From the NCBI GenBank assembly GCA_003427395.1, contig BFEA01001183.1, forward strand, positions 77,933 through 108,642: a stretch of DNA of 30,710 bases. The letters are read 5' to 3'. Source of the DNA: Chara braunii. Taxonomy: Eukaryota; Streptophyta; Charophyceae; Charales; Characeae. Position numbers and translations under genes: made by a program. The notes under the pieces are model-generated. The model was given only the letters and a program-made list of their open reading frames with translations, was not told the origin of the DNA and ran no database searches. The number at the start of each line of letters is the position of its first letter. Positions within the stretch are counted from its first letter, which is position 1. Positions 10,921 through 19,951 of the stretch are shown here, one piece after another.

Positions 10921-11334
10921 GAGGCTAACGGAAAGTCCTATCCGCACTTGCCATACATTCTGCAGGAGGACCATGTCCTTATAGCTTTCCAGGCACTGAA
11001 AGATGAAGCGACCAGCTTCGCTATATCGCACGTGCGCGCCGCTCGCTGTGAGAATGATATGGTTGCCTATTCTGCAATGACCCATTTGAGTGATTTCCTC
11101 GCCGCCCTTAGGGAAAGGTTTGCAGACGTCACCAGAGGACTGAAGGCGTCTGACAAACTCCAAACCATCCACACGCTGCAGTGTAGGAGCGCCCATGCTC
11201 TTAAAGCTGCCATGGATGAGTTGGTTGTTGTGCCTGACCATGGGGTCACACAGTCACAGCTAGTCCAACTGTTTTACTGCGCGATGGCCGAGCAATTGCA
11301 AGGGCACTTCAGAAGAAGCAACAACCCGGAATGA
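10921..11334 (+). pseudogene. Element 1 gag, retrotransposon-gag core
   Basis: The frame of the previous segment continues to TGA at 11,332. Features of the Retrotrans_gag core are visible: a helix with ALKDEATSFA, then LRERFADVTRGLKASDKLQT and LVQLFYCAMAEQLQGHF. This region assembles the capsid-like particle in Ty3/gypsy elements. The stop at 11,332 marks a frame change: downstream coding resumes in another phase, reading MTCDQLSRDVVAFAAHS from within the stop context. Confidence 0.75.
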
Positions 11335-11903
11335 CTTGTGATCAGTTGAGTAGGGATGTTGTTGCTTTCGCTGCCCATTCCATGCCAATTACCACTTTCT
11401 AGCACAAGAACCTTACCAAGGGGAAAAAGTGGAAGGGTCGCACCATCTTTGGCCAAGTCAAGGCCAAAGATCATCTTATACTGACAATGGAGGAAGGTGG
11501 TGCAGAAGAGGCCCCTTATAGCAATATAGAGTGGGGCCTTGATGACACAGATAGTAGTGCAGGTCACGGGAGTACCTATGCTGCTGTTGCGGCCGAAGGG
11601 AGGCCGCTGGGAGGAGGAAGAGGCCAAAACCAAAGTGGTCAGGCCTCTGGTGATCGAAAACAAGGCGGCCACGTGGTTGGCGACAGAGGAAACCGCCAAG
11701 CGGGAGGTTGGGGGTCAAGGTCCCCCATTAAACCGTTCTCGTTCAAATCGATCACCTCCCAGGAGGGGTGGTTGGCACCCTTGTCGACCTTAGGGCCGGC
11801 CCCGGGAAACTTTGGGCATCGAAAAGAATGTTTGGCAGGACAAGATAGACAAGTATAAGTGTGTGTTCTGCGGTGACCTCGATCACATTATCAAATTTTT
11901 CTC
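11335..11903 (+). pseudogene. Element 1 gag C-terminus with degenerate zinc knuckle
   Basis: Frame 3 carries the gag tail, with TAG at 11,400-11,402 (Trp context, after PITTF), then an acidic then Gly/Arg-rich stretch ending at 11,858. The nucleocapsid zinc knuckle is in frame 1 at 11,860-11,901: Cys-x2-Cys-x4-His-x4, with Phe in place of the fourth Cys. So one frame change lies before it and RNA binding by this knuckle is probably lost. The knuckle normally binds the element's RNA for packaging. Confidence 0.65.
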
Positions 11904-11979
11904 GAGGTACAAAGGTGCCCAAAATGCTGCTTCCGGTTGGTGTAGCAACTGCCCTTACCCCTAGACTGCGTGGAGATGA

Positions 11980-12345
11980 GTGTGTGTACATATAGAAACT
12001 CCCACTCCACGTATGCCTATGGCAGAGGTCGCTGGCCAATGTCTAGTTAGCTGTCCAAAGACTGCTTGTGTTAGAGTCTCTTTAAGCGCTTCCCTCATAG
12101 GTCTGCCAGAAGAGTTAAACGAGAGGATGCCGGCATGGGCCAAGATGAAGAAAGAAGGTAAAGAAAAGATATTAATTGCAAATGTAGAAGTCTTTAGAGT
12201 TAGAGGAGGGGCCCTTATAAACAATGGGGCTACGCGTAGTTATATTAGTCGTAAAGCGTTGAAGAGGTTGAAGCTTGGCCAGGTCCAAAAGTTAGAAGAA
12301 CCTGTAGTCAGTATCCTCACCGACAACCGCACAATGCGGATATAG
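11980..12345 (+). pseudogene. Element 1 retropepsin-like aspartic protease remnant
   Basis: The segment holds the gypsy protease fold region with the flap-side sequence ALINNGATRSYISRKALKRL. In active proteases the motif is Asp-Ser/Thr-Gly; here the catalytic Asp is Asn (AAC, 12,220-12,222) and the next residue is also Asn, both explainable by G-to-A changes. The frame ends at TAG 12,343-12,345. The continuing sequence to about 12,520 reads as the rest of the protease/linker (DYVEGIQAYF, then FLVEDDLAF) with further damage. The protease would release Gag and Pol domains; this copy cannot. Confidence 0.75.
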
Positions 12346-12529
12346 GATTATGTCGAGGGAATCCAGGCATATTTTCGCCTAGAAGTAGATGGGAAGGTAA
12401 AGAGAGTTCTCCATTCCCTAACTTTCCTCGTTGAAGATGATCTCGCATTCGATAGGAATGGATTGGGGAGAGGCATGAGAGAGCACATGCAGGCTTCCTA
12501 GTCCTTCAGGTGGTGTCAAGAAAGCCCAC

Positions 12530-13075
12530 ATGTTCCATGAGTCATGGGTAGATAACTCTTTGGCGCATTGCTGTCTCCACACTCCTGAGTTCGCTCGATT
12601 TGTTAAAAAGGAGCAGCTCGAAGAACATGTCTTCGTAACCTATGTTAGGCTAGTCGCTGAGCCTACGGAAGAGAAACCAGGGAACCCCACTATTGCCAAG
12701 TTGCTGGAAGAGTACGCAGATTTGTCTAAGGCTCCTTCTTTAGTAGTTCCGCGTCCAATCCAACACCGCATTGAAATAGAACACGATAGTAGAACTCCCA
12801 AAGGAGCAGTCTACAGAACGTCTCCTAGAGAGTTAGAGGAGTTGCGCAAGCAGTTGGACGAGCTCCTCGAGAAGGTTTGGATTAGGCCCAGTTCGTCACC
12901 TTTTGGAGTGCCTGTTCTATTTGTCCCCAAAAAGGAGAGAGAGTTGAGAATGTGCATCGACTACAAAAGCCTGAACGCTATTACAGTCAAGAATGCAGAA
13001 CCACTGCCCCGTATAGATGATCTATTAGATCGGGTGCAGGGCTGTAAGTACTTTACAAAGATAGATTTCGAGTAA
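12530..13075 (+). pseudogene. Element 1 reverse transcriptase, fingers and start of palm
   Basis: Frame 2 segment. The protease-RT linker is followed by RT motifs [50 protein letters not shown] and LPRIDDLLDRVQG, standard for Ty3/gypsy RT. Motif A begins KIDF at 13,058-13,069 and retains its catalytic Asp (13,064-13,066), but TAA at 13,073-13,075 ends the frame two codons later. The first Met of the open frame lies mid-linker, so it is not the real start. Confidence 0.85.
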
Positions 13076-13620
13076 AGTTACCATCAGAATGAAGTTCACC
13101 CTAACAACCACTATAAGACGCGTTCAAAACTAGATATGTGCATTACGAGTTCGTAGTGATGCCCTTTGGTTTGACTAATGCACCGACAACTTTTCAGCGC
13201 TATATGAATGATTTGTTCAAAACAAGGTTAGATAAGTTTGTAGTAGTATACCTATATGATATCTTAGTTTTTAGCAAGACCCTCTAGGAACATGAGGGTC
13301 ATCTGAGGCAGACCTTGGAGAAGTTGCACGAGGCAAACTTCAAGGTCAATGCGAAGAAGTGCAAGTGGGCCAAGACCAAAATCCTGTACTTGGGCCACGT
13401 GTTAGATGGAGACGGTATCAAACCCGAGGACAACAAGATTGCAGCGATTAGGGACTGGCCAACTCCTGGTACGTTGATAGAGTTGCGACCGTTTTTAGGA
13501 CTGGCCACTGCTCCCCTTCGCAGACTGCTAAAGAAAGAAGCAATCTGGAAGTGGGACCAAGATTGCACCTCGGCCCTCAGAAAGTTAAAACCGGCCCTAG
13601 TAGAGTATCCAATCCCCAAA
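13076..13620 (+). pseudogene. Element 1 reverse transcriptase, palm, thumb and connection
   Basis: After a one-base loss near 13,118-13,123 the frame moves to frame 1. The catalytic YLDD box appears as Tyr-Leu-Tyr-Asp at 13,249-13,260, so one of the two metal-binding Asp residues is gone. A TAG follows in the codons after FSKTL (about 13,285). The connection region has LYLGHVLDGDGIKPE and IRDWPTPGT. The sequence FLGLATAPLRRLL lacks about 13 residues that element 2 has at the same place (FLGLVSYYRKFV and onward), an in-frame deletion of about 39 bp near 13,505. Confidence 0.82.
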
Positions 13621-14112
13621 GTAGCCGATCCATCCTTACCCTTTTTCGTTACTACAAACGTGAGTCAATATGGTATTAACCTGTGTTACAATAGGACGAT
13701 GGCAATGTGTACAGACCGATAGAGTTCATGTCGGCTAGGCTACCTTCAGAGAAAGTAGCAGCCTCAACTTATGAGAGAGAACTCTACGCTCTCAGTCAAG
13801 CATTAGATTATTGAGGCATTACTTGCTTGGGAGGCACTTCTAAGTTTATTTAGACCACGAGACACTGAGATGGTTAAAAACGCAAGCCAAGATAACACCT
13901 AAGCTTACTAGGTGGGTTGTCGAGATTGACCAGTTTGACTTTGAGCCCAAGCCCGTCAAAGGAAAGTACAACGTGGTAGCAGATGCTCTGAGTAGGAGAG
14001 CTGACTACTTTGGAGCTATAGTTCACTACTTAGACATAGGGACTGATCTGCAACAAAAGGTGAAAGACGCATATGCTCAGGACCCTATTTATAGTGACCT
14101 CCTAAAAAAAGT
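13621..14112 (+). pseudogene. Element 1 RNase H domain remnant
   Basis: The first RNase H carboxylate is lost: the expected Thr-Thr-Asp-Ala-Ser reads TTNVS, Asn at 13,657-13,659. Later parts are in changing frames: YERELYAL near 13,770, DHETLRWLKTQAK near 13,855, and GKYNVVADALSRR near 13,965-14,000, the usual end of the gypsy RNase H. At least one stop (13,720-13,722) and several frame changes intervene. The domain would degrade the RNA strand of the RNA-DNA hybrid. Confidence 0.75.
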
Positions 14113-15059
14113 TTGAGGCCCCAAAGAGTGAACCTAACTATCGCACCACAGACGGGTTATTTGAGAAGACCCATCGTAGACAAACTATGCATCCCCCGTA
14201 GTGAAGAGATCCAAAGTCTGATCTTCGGGGAATGCCACGACACAGAGGGGCACTTCGGCAGGCAGAAGACTTTAGCCAACCTAGTACATTACTATACGTG
14301 GCCCGACCTGAAAGCTGACTGCATAGAGTACGTTCATAGTTGTGAAGTATGTCAACGTAACAAGACCACAACGCGAGCCCCATTAGGCCTTCTCAAACCC
14401 TTGCCTATTCCATCAAGACCCGGATAATTTGTGTCCATTGATTTTATGGATGCCAGAGTTAGGAGTAGGCATGACAAAAACCAAGTCATGGTAGTAGTAG
14501 ATCGTTTTAGCAAGTATGCAGTTTTTGTTCCTTTGCCCTCAGAGGCACCTACGAAGTTATTTGTAGAAAAGTTTTCGATTCCTGGGTAAGTGAACATGGT
14601 ATTCCGCTATCCATAGTTAGTGATAGAGACACGAGGTTTACCAGTCAGAATTGGCAGGAACTGATGAGAGTCTATGGCTCTAAGTTGTTAATGTAATCTG
14701 GCCGTCATCAAGAAACTAACGATCGGACTGAACAGACGAATAAGATCCTACAACAAACACTCGAGATGTATATTAGACCAGATCAGACTAACTGGGATGA
14801 GATGCTTCCCAAAGTAGCTAGCACCTACAATAACAATGTTCATCTAGCTACCTTTCGGACTCCTAATGAGCTACTCAAGTCCTTTCGACCATGTAGGTCA
14901 TTTGAAGGACTAAATCCGGACCAAATACAGAGACTACTACCCGGAACTAGAGAGTTCGCATTGCAGCATGAGCAGGAAATTGCGAGAGTGACCAACAATT
15001 TGAGAAAGGCTCAACATAGAATGATAGAACAAGCTAACAAGCATCACCGGCCATCATAG
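14113..15059 (+). pseudogene. Element 1 integrase remnant
   Basis: The N-terminal zinc domain is recognisable: His-x4-His in ECHDTEGHFG and Cys-x2-Cys in CEVCQRNK. The core keeps its acidic triad in sequence: Asp 14,440-14,442 (SIDFM), Asp 14,622-14,624 (VSDRD) and Glu 14,730-14,732, with 35 residues between the last two. It is interrupted by TAA at 14,425, a frame change near 14,570 and TAA at 14,694. The sequence MYIRPDQTNWDEMLPKVAST is the conserved end of the gypsy core. The domain would insert cDNA into the host genome. Confidence 0.85.
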
Positions 15060-15540
15060 TTCTAGGTAGGTGATTTAGTTTGGGTCAAGGCAAACATCTC
15101 ACAAAGTTTTGTTATCCGCGTATAAAGGACCGTGGCTTGTCCTAGAAGTTAAAGGTGGAGAAGACGGACTGTCGTACACGATAGAAATTCCACCACACCT
15201 CCACACATACCCAACCTTCCATGTGTTGAAGCTATTGCCTTGTGTGACCAGTCAACAGTTTCCATCACATCCATCAATGATTCCGCCAGACATGGATGGC
15301 ACATACGACCAAGACCGCATAGTANNNNNNNNNNNNNNNNNNNNNNNNNNNNNNNNNNNNNNNNNNNNNNNNNNNNNNNNNNNNNNNNNNNNNNNNNNNN
15401 NNNNNNNNNGTCTAGTACCCTGAGCCGGAGGTTCACCGGAAAAAAAAGGAGTAGTTTCAATGGCAGAAAGAACTCAGGCCGACAAAGAAGTTTACATGGA
15501 GTTTGTTCTGAACACTTTTGTCGTGCAATCATGTAGGAGG
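15060..15540 (+). pseudogene. Element 1 integrase C-terminal region, split by the gap
   Basis: The GPWLVLEVKGG and YTIEIPPHLHTYPTFHVLKL segments match the post-core domain of gypsy integrases, also seen in element 2. Stops at 15,057 and 15,063 and a frame change near 15,100 precede it. Coding similarity runs into the N run at 15,325. The 130 bp after the gap do not give a clear chromodomain. Confidence 0.65.
15325..15409. other. Assembly gap, 85 Ns
   Basis: A run of 85 undetermined bases falls where the chromodomain-like tail of element 1 would be expected. Other single Ns occur at 16,313, 18,191, 18,223, 18,241 and repeatedly between 28,844 and 30,452. Confidence 0.99.
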
Positions 15541-16111
15541 ACCTGAGCCGGGACTGTGGTCCACACCACGGAAGAGACCAGACCTGTGGTTCACAGCACC
15601 AAAAGGTTGAGGCCTCAAGTCTGGAGGAGCTGGGCTGCACAACCTGCACATAACTTCGTTCCCCAGCATAAAGAACCGTTAGGAACGAACGCCCATGTGA
15701 ATGTATACAAGCTGTATTTCCCGCCCTCTGCAGCCGTAATGAGTGTTTTTTTTTTTTTGCCTGTTAAAAACTCAAACTTGACGTGGCCGTAGTTGGCTCT
15801 TTCTTTGGGGGGGCAACTTTTTTTTTTTTTTTCCTTTCACAAACAAACTCAATTTTCATTTCAAAATCGGAAGGGGAGGGGGGAAACTGTGGCTGTGACA
15901 CACTTTTAGTTTGAAATAGGCAAGAAAAGAAAAAGTGACGCCGGTGTTATGGTGTGAGTTTCAAATTGTGCAAGTTTAGCCGGGGGGGGGGGTGTAAAAC
16001 TGCTCCAGTCATTACCCTCAGTGGCCCTTGGCACATTTAGGGGGTCCCCTTTATTGCTCCATTGGTAAGTTCTGAAGTTGCCTATTGTGACCGTCGGGTG
16101 TTACTCCAACG
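15541..16111. other. No gene seen; possible element 1 3' flank
   Basis: Contains T-runs (about 15,747-15,758 and 15,817-15,832) and G-runs (about 15,980-15,990). No match to the sequence upstream of element 1 was visible, so a 3' LTR cannot be called. Confidence 0.5.
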
Positions 16112-16125
16112 TCCTTGGCCCTTTA
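16112..16125. repeat. Target-site duplication, left copy
   Basis: TCCTTGGCCCTTTA, identical to 16,567-16,580, bounds the SINE on its 3' side. Confidence 0.85.
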
Positions 16126-16566
16126 ATATTTAAAAGGCTAGTTCTTTAAGCCCAACCAATTCAATTACCTGTCAAATCTGGACAGGACGGCCTTTCAGGC
16201 CTTTTTTATTGTCATTATTATAGTATTACGGGGAACCCCGTAGCAGCCACAACCGTGCTCAAGCCTCCAACGTGGGAACATGAGGGAGCTGCACTGCTAC
16301 AGCAGGTGGGCGANACCGGCCAGGGGTCAGCCGGTAGCATCAGGACAGAGCTTCTTCGATGGGCCAGTCACTGTGCCTCCCCTCCAGTCCCCTGCCCCTA
16401 TGAACATCAGCAGTCTCTGCTCAATGCCACTCGGGGGGACCAACGGCATATCTCTAGGTGGCGGGCGCCAAGCTTGCCCAGGAAGGTACATGAGGCCAAT
16501 GGGGATTGAACCCAAGACCTCCTGAATGCCACTTGCGTGCCTTACCAACTGAGTTAGGCCGCTGGA
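16126..16566 (-). mobile_element. Complete tRNA-derived SINE, 441 bp
   Basis: The element reads right to left. Its 5' end is a tRNA-like head (16,496-16,565) with Pol III A and B boxes. A body of about 370 bp unrelated to tRNA follows, ending in a T/A-rich tail at 16,126. The whole is bounded by a perfect 14-bp direct repeat, the expected mark of LINE-assisted insertion. SINEs encode no protein and borrow LINE machinery; a LINE relic lies 10.6 kb away but I cannot link them. One N at 16,313 leaves one base uncertain. The body includes ACGGGG-AA-CCCCGT (about 16,228-16,241), a 6-bp hairpin. Confidence 0.85.
16496..16565 (-). other. tRNA-like SINE head with Pol III A and B boxes
   Basis: On the minus strand the A box is TAACTCAGTTGG (16,545-16,556) and the B box GGTTCAATCCC (16,502-16,512), 32 nt apart. 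The 70-nt unit ends CCATTGG, which pairs at most positions with its start CCAGCGG. The anticodon stem does not pair well, which argues for a SINE head and against a working tRNA. The boxes would act as an internal promoter. Confidence 0.8.
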
Positions 16567-16580
16567 TCCTTGGCCCTTTA
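16567..16580. repeat. Target-site duplication, right copy
   Basis: TCCTTGGCCCTTTA, identical to 16,112-16,125, directly abuts the tRNA-like 5' end of the SINE. Confidence 0.85.
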
Positions 16581-16656
16581 GTGACCCTACTGCTTAGATA
16601 AAAGAGAAGATAAATGAGAAGAAAAGTAATTTGCAGAGCCTTGTCCCAGTACTACT

Positions 16657-16812
16657 AGTAGCAGCCTTGAGTTTCCTAAACGCGTGAATCTGGGTGTCTG
16701 TGTGGAGATGTGCAGGAATTGCGTTAGAGTTTCCTTGACCTCACACATCTCCCCAAACATGTCCAGATTCAGATGTTGAGGAAACTCTACCGTGCCGGGG
16801 CTCTGCTAGTGG
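16657..16812. repeat. Imperfect inverted repeat, arms ~50 bp
   Basis: The left arm 16,657-16,712 and right arm 16,744-16,812 are complementary with mismatches and small indels; GAATCTGGG faces CCAGATTC and GAGTTTCCT faces AGGAAACTC. The spacer is about 30 nt and carries a further copy of AGAGTTTCC. The size is like a plant miRNA precursor or a small foldback element. Nothing else distinguishes the two. Confidence 0.6.
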
Positions 16813-17264
16813 GACCACGCCCCTGGGCACTGCAGCCAATGGGCACTGACAAGCGACATACATGCCCTTGCCAAGGGAAAATGTATCTGGGCCAATCGTA
16901 ATATTCAACATTCGAAATCTATCTGGGCCCAGCGGAGGTCCCCTAACATTCAAAATCCTAGGGTACCAGATACATGTCCAACGTTGATTAGGGAAGTGAG
17001 GCTCAACGGAACAAGCTACTCGAGAGAGCGCCATTGGAGGAGGAAACTCTATTGGGCCTATTCGGATACGGTCCTCCTATAGGGATGATCTGTGGAGTGA
17101 TGGCTATGGTTCGCTTCTGTCGGTAGAGCGACATCGCCATAATGTGCTTTCATGGGATCATGCTCTTTTTCCTCCGTTTATAACGCAGCTCTGGAGATAA
17201 TTTGGGACTACTCCGATGGCTGACTCTCGCGTGTTGGACTCTGACTCTCGTCTTTCTGTCTAAT
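16813..17264. other. No gene seen
   Basis: ATGTATCTGG (16,880-16,889) and CCAGATACAT (16,966-16,975) form a further small inverted repeat. No coding or RNA signal was recognised. Confidence 0.5.
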
Positions 17265-17410
17265 CTTCTTTCTTCTCCCTTCCTTCTTCTTCTCCCTTCC
17301 TTCTTCTTCTTCTTCTTCTTCTTCTTCTTCTTCTTCTTCTTCTTCTTCTTCTTCTTCTCCTTTTTCTTCTTCTTCTTCTTCTTCTTTCTTCTTCTTTCTT
17401 CTTCTTTGTC
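17265..17410. repeat. (TTC)n microsatellite
   Basis: TTC/CTT triplets with TCCC and TTTC interruptions run for about 145 bp in a pyrimidine-rich setting that continues to about 17,460. The poly-Phe frame across it is an artefact. Confidence 0.95.
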
Positions 17411-17707
17411 TTCCTCTACTTCTTCTTCTACTTCTTATCCTTCCTTTTCCTTGTTCTTCGCCTTCGTTCTCATCAGTTGTGATATGCCATTGTGGAATAG
17501 AGTCAGTCTTGTATCTGACTATTCCGAAGAAAAATTACCCTCTACGCGCAGCCCATGAGGCTGAACGAACGCAACACACATGTAGTTCTTGGTGACGAGA
17601 ATGTAAGTTCCTGTCCTCGAGTCCTCATGAAATGATATCATCGCAAAGCTATGAACAGGATAAAGTTTTTTCGAAAAGAAAAAAAAAAAGCACGACCCAG
17701 TAGCCCG

Positions 17708-18699
17708 TGCAGTAACCCGCACTCTGCAGAGGCCGGGCTGTGTGACCACGCACTGCCCGGCCCAGCCCAGCGTCTGGCCAGTGAGACCCAGCGCTGGACT
17801 GGGGAAATTCAAAGGTCAAAGTCAACTGTCGGGTCGCAGGTACCGTACCCAAGTCCACGAACAGATACACACATGTGTTGTATGCAGGTACCGGGCCAAG
17901 ACATCGGACCAAGGGAGAAACAGTTGCAGACCGATCCAGGCCGTCGCCGCATCGAAATCTTGACGGCACAGGACCACTGCACCGGGGCATTGACCCCGAC
18001 TCAACGATAATTAAGGTTGACTCCTGGCTTGACATGATTCATTCTGTCGCGAGTCAAGGCTGACTCTACTTTGACGCGACGCTGACTTGTGATGTGCTGG
18101 CTAATTGCTAGCTGGACGCTGGCGCTGCTTGCTTGCTGGCATGGGGGCTGGCTTGCTCTTGTCTACAAGGTGCTGACGTGGCAGCGCCACNTGTCGTTGC
18201 TGACGTGGCTGCTGCCACGTAGNGTGTTGGTGACGTGGCTNTACCACGTGTTCATTCGCTGTTCAGGCTATCGTCGTCCGGAAGGAGGTCAGGGACTGTG
18301 GGGTTGAGATGACACGTACCTGCTTATTGAGATGACATTGCTGCTCCGTTGATGAAGAGAATGCTGATGTGTTACGTGGCACCTTGAGGAACTCCGATCT
18401 GTATCTGGATTGACCCTGCTGGAGAGGGGGCGACTCTGATTGGCCCGAAGGAGAAGTGGGCAACTTCTCTTCCACCCTCTAATTCTTGTCTTCCCCCTCT
18501 CTCTCTCTCTCGTCTATGTATGTATATACTCGGATACTGGAACAGATCTGCTCGACATTATTCATCAACAAGACTGCATTACTCGAGTTGCTTTGTCATT
18601 GAGACATTGGACTATTGCTGCACGAGCGCTGATGCTCGTGCGTTGCTGCGAACAGTATCTGGATGTCCAATGTGTGTTAACTTGACTGGGTTCATTGCA
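17708..18699 (+). repeat. 5' LTR of gypsy element 2
   Basis: Starts TGCAGTAACCCG and ends TTCATTGCA, matching 24,445-25,453 throughout. It carries a TTGAC/GTCAA cluster (17,815-18,075), TGACGTGGC sites (18,174, 18,201, 18,231), a CT-rich patch and a TATA box near 18,523. Compared with the 3' LTR it lacks 18 bp after GACGCTGGCG (near 18,125). Three Ns (18,191, 18,223, 18,241) fall in the TGACGTGGC region. Confidence 0.93.
18523..18528 (+). promoter_or_regulatory. Likely TATA box of the LTR promoter
   Basis: TATATA follows a CT-rich stretch of about 30 bp, which resembles the Y patch of plant core promoters. The same arrangement is kept in the 3' LTR (TATATA at 25,277-25,282). The start site would lie some 30 bp downstream, by analogy only. 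Confidence 0.5.
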
Positions 18700-18702
18700 G
18701 AT

Positions 18703-18714
18703 TGGTATCGGAGC
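18703..18714 (+). other. Primer binding site, tRNA-iMet type
   Basis: TGGTATCGGAGC lies 3 nt after the LTR terminal CA. It differs by one base from TGGTATCAGAGC, the usual plant site complementary to the 3' end of initiator tRNA-Met. Minus-strand cDNA synthesis would start here. Its position fixes the LTR end at 18,699. Confidence 0.85.
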
Positions 18715-19951
18715 AGTTCTTCCGTATCGCCGCGAGAAGGTGCATCGCGTGCGCACGTGCGCGGGCTGACGTGGCGGTACACGACGACGATTTTTATGGC
18801 CATCGTGCATACGCACGACCACGAGGAGGATCATCACGATCACAAAGGTGATCACTAAGAAGAACACCACGAGGAAGGAGCTTCATGACGCCGATCGTGA
18901 CGAAGATCAAGATCACGTAGGTGATCACAACTGCGAGGAAGATCATAACGACGGATCTTGGACGCGCGCACGTGCGCTCGCCAAACTGACGACGACGCTG
19001 ATGATCTTGACGATCGGGATCTTGATGATGATGTCGTAGAGGATCACGATCAAGACCACGATCACGAACGTGATCACGTAGAAGCCGATCGTAATCACAA
19101 CAGTGAACGTGATCACGTCCATGAGGAGAATCAACATCACCACGACAAAAGGACATCACGACGACGAACGTGCTCACGATTATCGCGATCAAGACCCGGA
19201 CGCGCGCTGCTGACGTGGCAGAAGAATAGAGAAGAGTGCGCGCACTGGTGAAAAGAAGATGATGACGTATTGAAGATGAAGAGAGATCTTGCTGACGTGG
19301 CGAAATTACATTGCGTTGACGAGATCTTGAGCAGGGACCCCGATTGCTGACGTGGCAGGGGGGGAATATTGCAACCACCTGTTGACGTGGCTTTACTTGT
19401 GAGGACCAGATTGGTTGACGTGGCACCCCTTCATTGATTGATAGATTGTAGGATGCTGATGTGGCAGGTGTTTATACTTGATGTGTTGGCATTACCGGGG
19501 TGTCACGTGATTAACACGTGTGTGCTTGGGTGGGAGGATCATTCTGACGACAGAGGCGGTACAACTAATTTGATAGCTGTAGTGCCAGCAGTCGCAACAG
19601 GGTGATTGTTGCTTTGATCAGGACTGACGCAGGGGATTATTGATGCTGACATATTGATTGCTGTTGATGTTGGCTTGTTTTCCCTGTGTCGTTTGTTTGT
19701 CCTGTGCTGGCATACTCGCCTGTGTGTATCTGGTCACTGTGTCCGGATCCGTACCTGCAAAAGCACGTCATCACATTGAGTTAGATAAATAAGAACAGCG
19801 AAGAAAAAGAAAAAGAAAAATAATTGAAAATATTCTGCAGTTATTTTTGTTGTCATTGACCTTGCTGTAATCTGCTATTTGGAATCTATGGGGCCACGAA
19901 ATTAATTATTGTTTATTTCTGTTTATTGTGCGGTAGATACCCCACACTGAA
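18715..19951 (+). other. Element 2 leader with GATC-dense tract and TGACGTGGC array
   Basis: About 1.2 kb separates the primer site from gag. In 18,829-19,190 the tetramer GATC occurs 19 times, often as GATCACG or GTGATCAC. From 18,767 to 19,465 TGACGTGGC occurs at 18,767, 19,211, 19,293, 19,348, 19,383 and 19,416, with the variant TGATGTGGC at 19,457. Reading frames here (Asp/His-rich on +, Ile/Val-rich on -) follow from the repeats. Nothing is recognised in 19,470-19,951 beyond an A-rich patch near 19,800. Confidence 0.75.

Larger units (their letters stand above)
9826..15540 (+). mobile_element. Ty3/gypsy retrotransposon 1, heavily decayed
   Basis: Domains run gag, zinc knuckle, protease, RT, RNase H, integrase, C-terminal domain; protease-RT-RNase H-integrase is the diagnostic Ty3/gypsy order. 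Every domain is broken by stops or frame changes (stops at 10,462, 10,918, 11,400, 12,343, 13,073, 14,425 and others), and catalytic residues of protease, RT and RNase H are replaced. I could not find matching LTRs or a primer binding site. The upstream TTGAC cluster suggests LTR remains from about 9,280, and the 3' end is obscured by an assembly gap. The bounds given are those of recognisable coding remains. Confidence 0.85.

Noticed and set aside
15541-16111. 3' LTR of element 1
   Set aside because: No stretch matches the region upstream of element 1, so it cannot be supported.
16496-16565. A functional tRNA gene
   Set aside because: A and B boxes are present but the anticodon stem does not pair, and the unit is the head of an element bounded by target-site duplications.
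17202-17558. Poly-Phe/Ser membrane-like frame
   Set aside because: Produced by the (TTC)n microsatellite.
18794-19426. 210-codon minus-strand frame with hydrophobic Ile/Val stretches in the element 2 leader
   Set aside because: The hydrophobic runs are the reverse complement of repeated GATCAC words, and the frame lies antisense in a retrotransposon leader. The parallel leader copy keeps only part of it.
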